A stretch of DNA of 64,000 nucleotides from the NCBI GenBank assembly GCA_026874595.1, contig CM049307.1, positions 81,446,643-81,510,642 on the forward strand, in the 5' to 3' direction. Shown piece by piece: positions 1-11,500 of this stretch (positions are counted from its first letter, which is position 1; every line of letters starts with the position of its first letter). The translations under genes and the position numbers were made by a program. A model generated the notes under the pieces. The model was given only the letters and a program-made list of their open reading frames with translations, was not told the origin of the DNA and made no database searches. This DNA comes from Sipunculus nudus (taxonomy: Eukaryota > Annelida > Sipuncula > Golfingiida > Sipunculidae).

Positions 1-138
1 AAGGGCCAAATTCGGCTTGATCGATACATGCATTTATATTGTATTGGTTACAAATTCAGGTTTTTCTGTCATGCTGTTTCTTCCGGGAAGTTTCATCGAG
101 GTTTATTGAAAGATCTAGTAGGATATTATCTCTTCTTT

Positions 139-352
139 ATTTTAGTGGAGGTAACCGCCTCCAGTTCTCTATTGCTGGGTTAAAAACTGAGGAACCCCTA
201 GAGTGATACTCCGTTATTGGGCACAGCTTTCCCATAAAACCCTCAGAGCGTTCACCCTGGTTAGGGCCCATCATAGATAATCTCGGCGCTCCTCTCCTGA
301 GTTTTGACCTCGCGCCTTCCCGACTCTGAGTCATGTGTTTGAATATTTAGAA
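139..352 (-). mobile_element. Diverged tRNA-derived SINE copy, minus strand
   Basis: Its reverse complement matches the body of the SINEs at 12.4, 14.9 and 16.8 kb: a remnant of the tRNA-like head, a GTGAACGCTCTG-like block, a GCTGTGCCC block and the GGCGGTTACCTCCAC 3' end. It is much more diverged than the other copies. An ORF across it is fortuitous. Confidence 0.6.
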
Positions 353-360
353 ATGTATAT

Positions 361-1000
361 TGAGAACGCTTATCATAACTTCCAAGAGATCGGAGCTCCT
401 GTTGAAGGTTAGTCCCAGGTCAGGTACCGCTGCTGTCTTTATCGATAGCATGTAGATTACACGCGTATCATTTTTAAGGGTTCAATGGAAACAAAATGTT
501 AATAAGTAAACGAGTTAAATTTTATGAAATATACTTAATTATATATACTATAATATAGAAACTGTCATGCTATCGTTAGACAACAACTTCATGGTACCTT
601 ACATGATACAAGACAGTGTCCTCAACTGTCCCTACTCTCTTCCTGTCCTGAGACACAAACAGGATGTTAACTTCTGTCCTACTGTCATGTCACGGAGACG
701 TGTTCGTGACATAGTTTGATTAGACCTGGGCGGAGGTTGTGGCTTCTGACTCCTTTCTTTTTATTATTACTTTATTATTTAGTCAATATGTATGCCTGTC
801 CTTGAAGTCTTTTATTTATTGATTTTACCATTGTTTTTCAACTGATCTTAAGCTCTGAACATCAAACATATTTAGACCAACAGGTTCAAGTGGCATTGCC
901 TTAACATGATCATTTATTAAATCAAGCTAAGATATAATGCTTTTGGTTAAAGTTTGTTTTATCCACCAATTTCATATTCAATTTATACCTGTGCGTATGT
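361..1000. other. AT-rich intergenic stretch
   Basis: No gene was seen. At 612-700 there are several CTGTCC-type words (GACAGTGTCCTC, TCCTGTCCTGAGACAC) like those of the 66-bp satellite at 49.7-52.9 kb, perhaps a degenerate relic. Confidence 0.4.
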
Positions 1001-1019
1001 GAATGTATGTGTGCGTGTC

Positions 1020-1046
1020 TGAGAGAGAAAGAGAGAGAGAGAGGGA
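1020..1046. repeat. (AG)n microsatellite
   Basis: About 25 bp of GA/AG dinucleotides; it has a counterpart in the right copy of the segmental duplication at 53134. Confidence 0.9.
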
Positions 1047-1495
1047 TGAAAGCAGAGCGAAGTCTATATATCGATCCTTCATTGACAGAACATTAAAAAA
1101 AAATGTTATCATTATCCTTTCGTTGCACGTTCGTTCGTGAGTCCGTCCGTCCGTCTTTGGTTGTTGGCGCATTTTTCGGCCAAACCATTTGGGCAAACCT
1201 TTTATCTTTCACGCATAGCTCAACAACTGAAAAATGAAGTACTCCGAGATCACGGGTTCAAAAGTCAGATCACAGGGTCAACTTCTGCAAAAAGCTTGTT
1301 CACATATATTATATCAAGTCAGATTTTATATTCCAAACTCCCATCTTTCATGTGTAGCTCGTTTACCAATAGTGGAAATCCTTATCGATTTTGAGGTACC
1401 TAGGTCAGAGGTCAATTTTACAGAACTGCCCTACCGACTTTTTACACTGATTAATACATTGTCATGTCATACTACCGTGTCAAGTATAATAAAGC

Positions 1496-2890
1496 TCCCA
1501 GTCTAATGATGTTTCTGTGTCCAGTCAAATGATGCTCCCGTGCCAATCTTATGATGCTCCCGTGCCTGTCTAATGATGCTCCCTTGCCTGTCTAATGATG
1601 CTCCTGTGCCTGTCTAATGATACTCCTGTGCCTGTCCAATGATGCTCCGGTGCCAGTCTAATAATGCTTCCGTGCCAGTCTAATTATGCTCCCATGCTGA
1701 GTCTAATGATGCCCCCGTGCCAGTCTAAAGATTCTTCCGTGCCGAGTCTAATGATGCTCCCGTGCCAGTCAAATGATTCTCCGGTGCCAGTTTAATAATG
1801 CTTCCGTGCCAGTCTAACGATACTCACTTGTCAGTTTAATAATGCTTCCGTGCCAGTCTAATTATGTTCCCCTGCCAAATGATACTCACGTGTCATACTA
1901 CCGTGCCAGGTATAATAAAGCTCGAGTGCAAGTCTAATGATGGTCCCGTGCCAGTATAATGATGCTTGCTTTACAGTATAATGATGCTCCAGTACCTGTC
2001 TAATGATACTCCCGTGTACAGTCTAATCATGTTAGCTTGTCAGTCTAATGATGCCCATATGCCAGTCTAAAGCTGCTTCCGTGCTCAGTCTAATGATGCT
2101 CCCGTGCCCAGTCCAATTATGCTCCCGTACCAGTCTAATGATACTCACGTGCCAGTTAAATAATGTTTTCGTGCCAGTCTAATTATGCTCCCGTACCAGT
2201 CTAATGATACTGACGTGCCAGTTAAATAATGCTTTCGTGCCAGTCTAATTATGCTCCCGTACCAGTCTAATGATACTCAGGTGCCAATTTAATAATGCTT
2301 CCGTGCCAGTCTAATTATGCTCTCGTGCCAGTCTAATGATACTCAAGTGCCAGTTTAATAATGCTTTCGTGCCAGTCTTATGATGATCCCTTCCTCAGTC
2401 TTATATGCTCCCGTTTTTTGTCTGATGATCCTCCCGTGCACAATCTATTGATGCTCGAGTGCCAATCTAATGATGGTACCGTGTAAGTCTAATGATGCTC
2501 TCGTGCTCAATCGAATGATGCTCCAGTGCCAGTCTAATAATGCTCCCGTGCCAGTCTAATGATACTCACGTGCCAGTTTAATAATGCTTTCGTGCCAGTC
2601 TAATTATGCTCCCGTACCAGTCTAATGATACTTAGGTGCCAGTTTAATAATGCTTCCGTGCCAGTCTTATGATGATCCCTTCCTCAGTCTTATATGCTCC
2701 CGTTTTTGTCTGTTGATCTCCCGTGCACAATCTATTGATGCTCGAGTGCACGTCTAATGATGGTCCCGTGCAAGTCTAATGATGCTCTCGTGCCCGATCG
2801 AATGATGCTCCAGTGCCAATTTAATAATGCTCCCGTGCCAGTATAATGATGCTCCCCTGCCCAGTCTAATGATGCTCCAATGGCAAGAGA
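1496..2890 (+). repeat. ~22-bp minisatellite, about 60 units
   Basis: Degenerate tandem units around CCGTGCCAGTCTAATGATG plus CTC. The consensus word GTCTAATGATGCTCC recurs throughout. A block near 2374-2470 recurs at about 2664-2760, indicating an internal duplication of roughly 290 bp. No coding potential. Confidence 0.9.
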
Positions 2891-4880
2891 TGCTCTTTTA
2901 TAGAACGTTTTAATATCTGATAAAAAATTAACATTCATCGATATCAAATATTTATATTTATATTATTTCATTTTTTCATGATTATTCCACAAACATTTCA
3001 ACTAGGTCAAGGCACAAAAGAGACTAACTTAGAATTATATTCGTTATAACCTTCTCCAGTGCCCAAAGACAATAGCTGATGCTCGCATGAACTCAAGACT
3101 GCTGTTAACATGCATGGGTAAAACATAGCTGGGTTGTCTGTGAGCTGTTTGTGTGCAATTATTCATAATGGTCTGCATATACAGATAAACATGGTATATC
3201 CGCATATATTTGTCAAAACCTGGAAACTAGACTAGTAAAATACATAAAGGTAAAAAAAATAATGTTAGAAAACCTTCAGCCAATAATGTTTGTATTATCA
3301 AATTGATATGGAGTTTCAGCAATATCGATGAGGGGGGAGCCTTTACTTGTTCGGCATCGATTATTTTTTATATATCATCAAGACAAAAGATACAAACCTA
3401 AATTTGTGAAATTATCAAATGATTTAAATAACTCGAAGTTATTCTGACAGGCGCTGCCTGATATTCACTTTATAATCTCTGCAGTAATGAACCTCGCACA
3501 GGTGGTTCTGTAAAACGGCTGACAGAGCTGAGAGAATCAATGAACGAACTGAAAAATGCATGACCACGCTCAAATTTTCGTCGTCACACAGCTAAAAAAA
3601 CATATATGCCCTGACTTAGTGGAAAATGGAACATGAACCAATCTAAGCAAATTGCGGCACAGAAGAGAGACAAATGAGATCACATAATCTGGGCATAACT
3701 TAAGTTTTGCAATTAACATGAATACAGGTTAATCAAGTTAGAAGGCACTAAACATTGCAAAGTCAAACCTAGTCCGTCGTCATTCAATAGTTTAAAGGCC
3801 GCCCGTCCTCTGGCGGGAAGAGCTGACCTTATCATGTGTATGCTCGGCTGAAACAGCAATATTTGATAAGGACGCTGGTTAAATTCTGGTGACCAATTGT
3901 GATCTTTGACTGCTTTCATGTCTTGCGATGAGGATTGTCATTATCCATGAACTCTTATCCATATTTCTTGGGTGATAATGTATTTGCTAGATTCCTAATT
4001 TATAGAAAGACATAACCCTAATTTTATAATCTTCTATGGTTAATTCATATTTTGTTGATAACAATGTGAACGTTAAGGTAAATATGTCTTATATCTTAGC
4101 ATACTCTTAAATTTTATGATTTGAGACATGACGTGAGAGACATGTCGAGCTGGTTCCGTAATATCCTGTATTTTCCTACATTGGGAGAAGGCAAAATGAT
4201 CCTGCTTGCATGTATATTGAACTTGTGAAGTCGTGTGATTAATCTGTTTTCACGTAAAGGTGTGTTTCCATGTGCGCGTTTATGCGTATATGCGTGAACT
4301 GGCAGACGTATATATTTGTACAGCACCTCTAAAGGTTTGTATGTGCGTGTTGTACATATGAATTAATTAATACTCATGTGTACATGAAAAGTAATATACG
4401 TAAGAAAACCAGAGGAAAAACCTGATATTATTACTCTTTTTGTATATTTTTAAATGTTTTGTTATTGTTCTTGTCGAAATCCAATTTATAAATATGCGAT
4501 GTGTTTGAACGTGCTTACCTTCATTTACATCGTGTTTTTACTGTAACCAATCCATGATGTTATGAGTGAAGTTATGAACATGAAAATGACAGCTGGAACG
4601 AACATCCCGTTAGCAAAACAGAAATAATAACCGTCATACCTGTGATCTGTATTCTGCGAAAATATTTTGAAAAAAAATCGAAAATCAGACTTTAAGGTTT
4701 CTGAGGCTGTTGGAAGTAAAGTTCTCAAAGGATCACAAAATTGAAATGTTGAGCCTCATTTACACATATACCCCTCAAGCTCTTTTAACATTTCACTGTT
4801 TTATATGTCAATATAATGATTTTAAGAACGATTAAAATCACACACGTTGGAGTAGTACCATAACCAGGTGAATCCTACAT
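2891..4880. other. Unique-looking flank of the segmental duplication
   Basis: To about 3925 it is part of the duplicated block. 3925-4880 is AT-rich with no gene seen, apart from a dispersed piece at 4250-4322 shared with 40034-40117. Confidence 0.5.
4250..4322 (+). repeat. Dispersed repeat piece shared with 40034-40117
   Basis: Near-identical words in the same order at both places: GTTTCCATGTGCGCGT, then ATGCGTATATGCGTGAACTG and GACGTATATATTTGTACAG. At 40 kb the sequence is one arm of a palindromic MITE-like element, so this is probably a fragment of the same family. Confidence 0.65.
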
Positions 4881-7760
4881 CCGGCCTGCTCCATCAGCCT
4901 AACTACATCCCGCCTCCTCCCTCAACCTAACAACATCCCACCTCCCTCAGCCTAACTACATCCCACCTTCTCCCACAGCCTAACTACATCCGGCTTGCTC
5001 CCTCAGCCTAACAACATCATACCTCCTCCCTCAGACTAACTATATCCGGCCTGCTCCCTCAGACTAACTACACCTGGCCTGCTCCCTCAGCCTAACTACA
5101 AACGGCCTGCTCTCTCAGACTAACTACATCTATCCTGCTCCCTCAGACTAACTACATCCGGCCTGCTCCGTCAGCCAAACGTCAACCGGCCTGCACCCTC
5201 AGCCTCACTACATCCAAACTTCTCCCTCAGCCTAACTACATCCGGCCTGCTCCCTCAGCCTAACTACATCCGGCCTGTTTCCTCAGCCTAACTACATCCC
5301 GCCTCCTCCCTCAGCCTAACTGCATCCCGCCTCTTCCTTCAGCCTAACTACATCCCGCCTCCTTCAACAGCCTAACTACATCCCACCTCCTCCCTCAGCC
5401 TAACTACACCTCACCTCCTCCTTCAGACTAACTATATCCCACCTCCTCCCTCAGCCTAACTACATCCCACCTTCTCCCACAGCCTAACAACATCCCACCT
5501 CCTCTCTCAGCCTAACAACAAACGGCCTGCTCCCTCAGCCTAACGACATCCGGCCTGCTCCCTCAGCCAAACGTCCTCCGGCCTGCTCCCTCAGCCTCAC
5601 TACATCCAACCTTATCCCTCAGCCTAACTACATCCGGCCTGCTCCCTCAGCCTAACTACACCCCGCCTCCTCTCTCAGCCTAACTACATCCCGCCTCCTC
5701 CCTCAGCCTAACTACATCCCGCCTCTTCCTTCAGCCTAACTACATCCCGCCTCCTCCCTCAGCCTAACTACATCCGGCCTCCTCCTTCAGCCTAACTACA
5801 TCCCACCTCCTCCCTTAGCCTAACTACATCCCACCTTCTCCCTCAGCCTAACTATATCCGGCCTACTCCATCAGCCTAACTACATCCCGCCTCCTCCCTC
5901 AGCCTAACTACATCCCACCTCCTCCCTCAGCCTAACTCCATCCCACCTCCTCCTTCAGCCTAACTCCATCCCACCTCCTCCCTCAGCCTAACTACCTCCC
6001 ACCTTCTCCCTCAGCCTAACTACATCCCACCTCCTCCCTTAGCCTAACTACATCCCACCTCCTCCCTCAGACTAACTATATCCGGCCTGCTCCCTCAGAC
6101 TAACTACACCCGGCCTGCTCCCTCAGCCTAACTACAAACGGTCTGCTCCCTCAGCCTAACGACATCCGGCCTGCTCCCTCACACTAACTACATCTTGCCT
6201 ACTCCTTCAGACTAACTACATCCGGCCTGCTCCCTCAGCCAAACGTCATTCGGCCTGCTCCCTCAGCCTCACTACATCCCACCTTCTCCCTCAGCCTAAC
6301 TTCATCCGGCCTGCTCCCTCAGCCTAACTCCATCCCACCTCCTCCTTCAGCCTAACTCCATCCCACCTCCTCCTTCAGCCTAACTCCATCCCACCTCCTC
6401 CCTCAGCCTTACTACCTCCCACCTTCTCCCTCAGCCTAACTACATCCCACCTCCTTCCTTAGCCTAACTACATCCCACCTCCTCCCTCAGACTAACTATA
6501 TCCGGCCTGCTCCTTCAGACTAACTACACCCGGCCTGCTCCCTCAGCCTAACTACAAACGGTCTGCTCCCTCAGCCTAACGACATCCGGCCTGCTCCCTC
6601 ACACTAACTACATCTTGCCTACTCCCTCAGACTAACTACATCCGGCCTGCTCCCTCAGCCAAACGTCATTCGGCCTGCTCCCTCAGCCTCACTACATCCC
6701 ACCTTCTCCCTCAGCCTAACTACATCCGGCCTGCTCCCTCAGCCTAACTACATCCCTCCTCCTCCTTCAGCCTAACTACATCACGCCTCTTCCCACAGCC
6801 TAACTACATCCCACCTCCACATTCAACATAACTACATCCCACCTCCTCCTTCAGCCTAACTGCATCCCACCTCCTCCCTCAGCCTAACTACATCCGGCCT
6901 GCTCCCTCAGCCTAACTACATCCCACCTCCTCCTTCAGCCTAACTACATCCCACCTCCTCCTTCAGCCAAACTACATCTAACCTTCTCCCTCAGCCTAAC
7001 TACATCCCACCTTCTCCCTCAGCCTAACTACATCCGGCCTGCTCCCTCAGCCTAACTACATCCCACCTCCTCCCTCAGCCTAACTACATCCCGCCTCCTC
7101 CCTCAGCCTAACTATATCCCGACTCCTCCCTCAGCCTAACTACATCCGGCCTCCTCCCTCAGCCTAACTACTTTTCGCCTCCTACTTCAGACTAACTACA
7201 TCCCACCTTCCTCCTCAGCCGAACTATATCCCGCCTCCTCCTTCAGCCTAACTACATCCCACCTCCTCCTTCAGCCTAACTACATCAAACCTCCTCCCTC
7301 AGACTAACTACATCCGGCCTCCTCCCTCAGACTATTTACACCTGGCCTGCTCCCTCAGCCTAACTACAAACGGCCTGCTCCCTCAGCCTAACGACATCCG
7401 GCCGGCTCCCTCAGACTAATTACATCCGGCCTGCTCCCTCAGTCTAACTACACCCGGCCTGCTCCCTCAGTCTAACTATATCCGGCCCCCTCTCTCAGCC
7501 AAACGTCATCCGGCCTGCTCTCTCAGGCTAACTACACCCGGCCTGTTGCCTCAGCCTATCTACATCCCACCTGCTTCCTCAGCCTAACTACATCCCACCT
7601 GCTCCCTCAGCCTAACTACATCCGGCCTGCTCCCTCAGACTAACTACACCCGGTCTGCTCCCTCAGACTAACTACACCCGACCCGGCCTGCTCCCTCAGC
7701 CCTAACTACATCCGACCTGCCCCTCAGCCTGACTACATCCGGCCCGATCCTTCACCCTAA
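4880..7760 (+). repeat. 28-bp minisatellite, about 100 units
   Basis: Units of 28 bp built from CAGCCTAACTACATCC followed by CACCTCCTCCCT, with variants such as CGGCCTGCTCCCT. The period is exact over long distances (a marker variant recurs 1036 bp = 37 units away). The + strand is very pyrimidine-rich and poor in G. The array ends about 730 bp before the first lectin exon. Confidence 0.95.
6060..6720 (+). repeat. 420-bp higher-order repeat within the 28-bp array
   Basis: The run of variant units starting at 6061 recurs at 6481, exactly 420 bp (15 units) later, in the same variant order (AAACGGTCTGCT, ACATCTTGCCTACTCC, CAAACGTCATTCGG). Only a few bases differ, so this duplication is recent. 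Confidence 0.85.
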
Positions 7761-7769
7761 ATGATGTAA

Positions 7770-8359
7770 TTCATAGTTTGAACTCGGATTTTGAAATGCA
7801 ACTTCACACCCCCACGCCCCCGTTCATGTAAAAATTAGCCCGCCTACGTCTTGGTGACTATAATAAGTTTATTTGTCTTATGGTTTATCAAAGACTCATG
7901 TATCATAAGGGTTGTCTTTAAATTTGGTGTGCTCCTTTTCTTCATTTTGTGCAGTTTTATTGTCTGCGATTAGTGGCGCTATGTTTAATCTTTAATTATC
8001 TTTATGCAATTTCAATAGTAAAATATAACTGACAGCTGCACATTGCACCTTTCCTGATTACTGGTCATCTTTGAAGTGAGCCTCGTCTAATAAGTACTCA
8101 AAAACTACATTGATATAAACATATTAAAAGAATCAGTTATGATTATGACTGAACAGGACAGTCAGAATTTGATGGAAGGCATTTATATATTGGTAATTGT
8201 GGATTACTTATTGAAAGTGCTCTATAGCCAGTTAGTCCTTGTCTTTTAATGACAGTTTTCGGCTTAATTTAATATTATAACGTTGGTGACATATTGATTT
8301 GCCAATTGACGCTACAAAACGCCCACATGGATAGATAACATATTCAGTGTTTCTGCCTG
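7770..8359. other. Stretch between the 28-bp array and the lectin promoter
   Basis: AT-rich single-copy sequence; no exon or repeat was recognised. Confidence 0.4.
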
Positions 8360-8489
8360 TTGTTAAGGATGACGTTTTATGACGTAGAGTTGGGTCCCTT
8401 GAAATAGTGTTACTCGCGCACCTCGCACATTTGCGCCCTGCACAGAGGTAGAATAAACTTGGATTGAGACTTCCGAAGTTAACAACAAA
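8360..8489 (+). promoter_or_regulatory. Presumed 5'UTR and proximal promoter of the lectin gene
   Basis: The stretch directly before the start codon has two TGACGT half-sites about 10 bp apart (near 8369 and 8379). I see no convincing TATA box. The transcription start cannot be placed from sequence, and a distant noncoding first exon is possible. Confidence 0.25.
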
Positions 8490-8529
8490 ATGATTCCCCA
8501 GGCCCTTCTCGTGGTTTTCTGCATAGCAG
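8490..8529 (+). CDS. Exon 1: start codon and signal peptide core
   Basis: ATG at 8490 has A at -3. It encodes MIPQALLVVFCIA and one base of codon 14, then CAG|GTGAGC, a strong donor. Spliced to exon 2 the N-terminus continues ESLAVMTTG, giving a short hydrophobic core with plausible signal peptidase cleavage after A13 or A17. The next coding exon has no better upstream start in frame, and the phase (1) matches it exactly. An upstream noncoding exon is possible. Confidence 0.75.
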
Positions 8530-11500
8530 GTGAGCAACTTGTAATTATTTCTTGCTAATTTAGAGGACAACAGGGTTGTCTTGACTCATGTGCATATTGG
8601 GCCCAAGTTAAATTTTTCTAAAGAGTAACATTGTTCGTGACTTCCGAAGTGAACGACAAAAATTTTGTTTTTTAGGTTTTTTTATTGGGGGGGGGGGGGC
8701 ATGCATGCATAACCATTTCTATTGCTTTTTCAAAATGAGAAAATTTCATGAATTACAAAAGAATCCCTACACGGGAAATGCTGATGCGGCCGGGAGATGT
8801 CAAACACTCTAAACACAGTTTGCACAAGAATGCACACGGTGAACACCATACCAGGCATTTGTCCTTTGTCTACTTTTGTTGCCATTCATACAGCATATAC
8901 TTTTTCCCTAGCCCCCTGTGCGCTCTCCTTAAGCTACGCTGTGATAGAGCCCTAGAACGCTCCTTTTCCAGACTTAAATTGAAAAAGAAAAACTCGACTT
9001 GGAAGCAAAATGAGCAGCAGCGTGTGAACTGGCTTTCTTTAAAGTGGATGGAAAACGATATCCTGAAGATCTTCACCAATTATATGGGCTTTAGGATTTG
9101 CGTTTACTAATAAAATGCTTACAATAAAACGTGATTCCAGTGCCGATAGACTTAACACGGTGCTAGCTCTTATCACTAAAGCCATGTAAAGTCCGTATGG
9201 TAAATCCCTGATAGTTGCATATTAAGGCGTCACAAGGCTCTTTGAGGACCTGACTGACGAATCCCCTGTATTTCATATCAGGCAGTCACGCCTCATGTTG
9301 CATCGTTGCTATGAGAACGCCAACAGCGGTCCGACAGCTCGACCCGCTGGTAACATTCGCACTGAAATCATGTATTCACATAGTCCACACATGGACCTTC
9401 GTGTCCTATGATATATCTCTGCTGAACGAATATTACGGTCCATGGGCCAAATGTAAGTGCATATTGTAGACACTATCGCAACAATTTTTACCGACAGGTC
9501 TAGTAAAATTCCCTCTGCCGAGACGACAAGAGCAGCTGGCAGCATTTGTCTTAACCCGTGTATTAACTGCCAAATTGCCACTCGCGAATCGTAATCGTTT
9601 CAGTCAGCCGGTACATTTGACTGCGCTCGTCGCGTGTGCACCTGAATATCCCGCGCTGATTGGGTGAGCCAAAGTTTGTTAGGCCTACTTTCAAGAGTGG
9701 TGGTCCGATAAATGTTAACACTGAAGAAAAAGGGTTATTTAGACTGGTACCCTGCTCTGTTATGGCCCTCAACCACGCATAGAGACAGGCGTACAATGCA
9801 ATCTTAAGTACTCCCAGTTGCAACTCCTCACTTACGTGTAGACTGGATCAAACTTCAGTATGCACGCTCATACCGGTTGTCATGGACGTTCACGCGATCC
9901 TGGTCGATTATCCGTGAAGATATCTTATAAAATAACTTTCTTTAGTTATTTCTAGTTTTCAAATATTGAGAAAATGAGTTATTGCACAAAAATTTAATGG
10001 TGATCATTGATATTTCACTGTGCGTAGCAGTGATTTATTATTTATATCTATTTATCTAATCATTAATGTCAAAAGTAATGTACAGCCAACTTTTGGTAAC
10101 TTATCTGAGCAAAAGAAATGCTTATTATTGTCATATAAAATACATACTGGAGTTGGAACCAGTCGGCAGGGAGTCCTAAGATGGCGTTGTTCGCCCGTCT
10201 CTATGATTGGCCTAGAGCAGCGGTGCCATAATAGAACGGGGTACCAGTCTAAGGGTTATTGTGTTTTAAAGTCTTGCCGAACTCATCATAAGCGACGGCC
10301 CTAAAATATTAAGACAAATAAAATGGGAATATAAGTAGTCATTGGAAGCCCGGAATAGGCGATGCCTGAATGGACCATGTTGGTTTTAAAAATGATTCTT
10401 GGAAAGACCAATGCTGACGTCTCTGGGAAAAGTCCTTAGTTCAGCGAGGCGGTGGCGCTGACCGTCCGGGAACCGGCTAAGATTACCAGTCCATGAAATA
10501 AGAGGGTCAGTTAGTGGAAAATTAGTTATATGAGTCGCGCAAGATGGCGGTACCAATACTAAGTTTCATACAATGCGGGAACGTTTGATGTCTCTGTAAG
10601 AAGCAACAATTAAGTCATAACTATTTCATGGACTGGGCCAGTCTATAATTCATGTACCGGCTGGCTGAAACGATCACGACGTTCAGCGTGTTTGCAACTT
10701 AACAGTGGCATGACTTTCATGTGTAACTTGAACACTAACAAATACCGGTACAAATTTGATTCGACATTGTCAACAATGCACTTAAATTTCGACCATGAAC
10801 CATATGTTCGAACAGCAGAGATAAATCATAGGACACGAAGGTCCATGTATGGACTTTCTGAAAACATTTTGATTTCAGTGCGAATGTTACCAAGCGGGTT
10901 GAGCTGTCTATTACCTGGGACGCTGTAAGCCTCCTCATAGCAACGATGCCATTCACAGGAGGCCAGGCGGTCTGATATGCAAGTGCGAGGGAATAGTAAG
11001 CAGCCTTATGACGCCCTAATATGCAATTATAAGGGATTCAATATACGGGCTTTACAGGGCTTTAGTGATAAGAGCTAGAAATGAGTTACGTCGCGTCTAT
11101 CGGTACATGAAAGCATGTTTCATTTGAAGCATTTTAGTAGTAAACATCAATACACTAAAGCCCAGACAGGGCTACATGACTAACAGTTTGACTGCGTTCG
11201 TCGCGTGTTGACCAGAATATCTCACGCTGATTAGCTGAGCTGGAGACACATTTTAAAACCGGCCTGCTGCGGTAAGCAATGGACTGATAAACGGTAAACG
11301 GTGACACACTGACTCACTGAGGCTGAGGGTTATATATAATGTTTAAAAGCAAGCTGGAAGCGCACAATGGGGAGTCACTGAACTAACCAGGTTGGTTTTG
11401 AAAAAGAATCTAGGAAAGACCACTATAATTACTCCTTACGTTAGTGGGAAAGACCTTAGTTTAGCGGTGGTGTGGGGCGCTGACTGTCCGGAACGGCCCA

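Larger units (their letters stand above)
1000..3925 (+). repeat. Segmental duplication, left copy
   Basis: Similar over its whole length, in the same order and orientation, to about 53110-55510: AG microsatellite, a CCGTCCGT-rich segment, TTTATCTTTCAC, the 22-bp satellite, TAGAATTATATTCGTTATAACC, GTAAAACATAGC, GGCTGAAACAGCAAT and a final TTCTGGTGACC block. The copies are clearly diverged. Confidence 0.75.

Noticed and set aside
4880-7760. CRISPR-like or spacer-containing array
   Set aside because: Repeats are directly contiguous with no unique spacers, in an animal genome; these are minisatellites. The same holds for 1496-2890, 11645-16680 and 49744-50420.
8232-8570. 112-codon minus-strand ORF over lectin exon 1
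   Set aside because: It overlaps the signal-peptide exon on the other strand, has no recognisable domain and has no homologous copy in the window.
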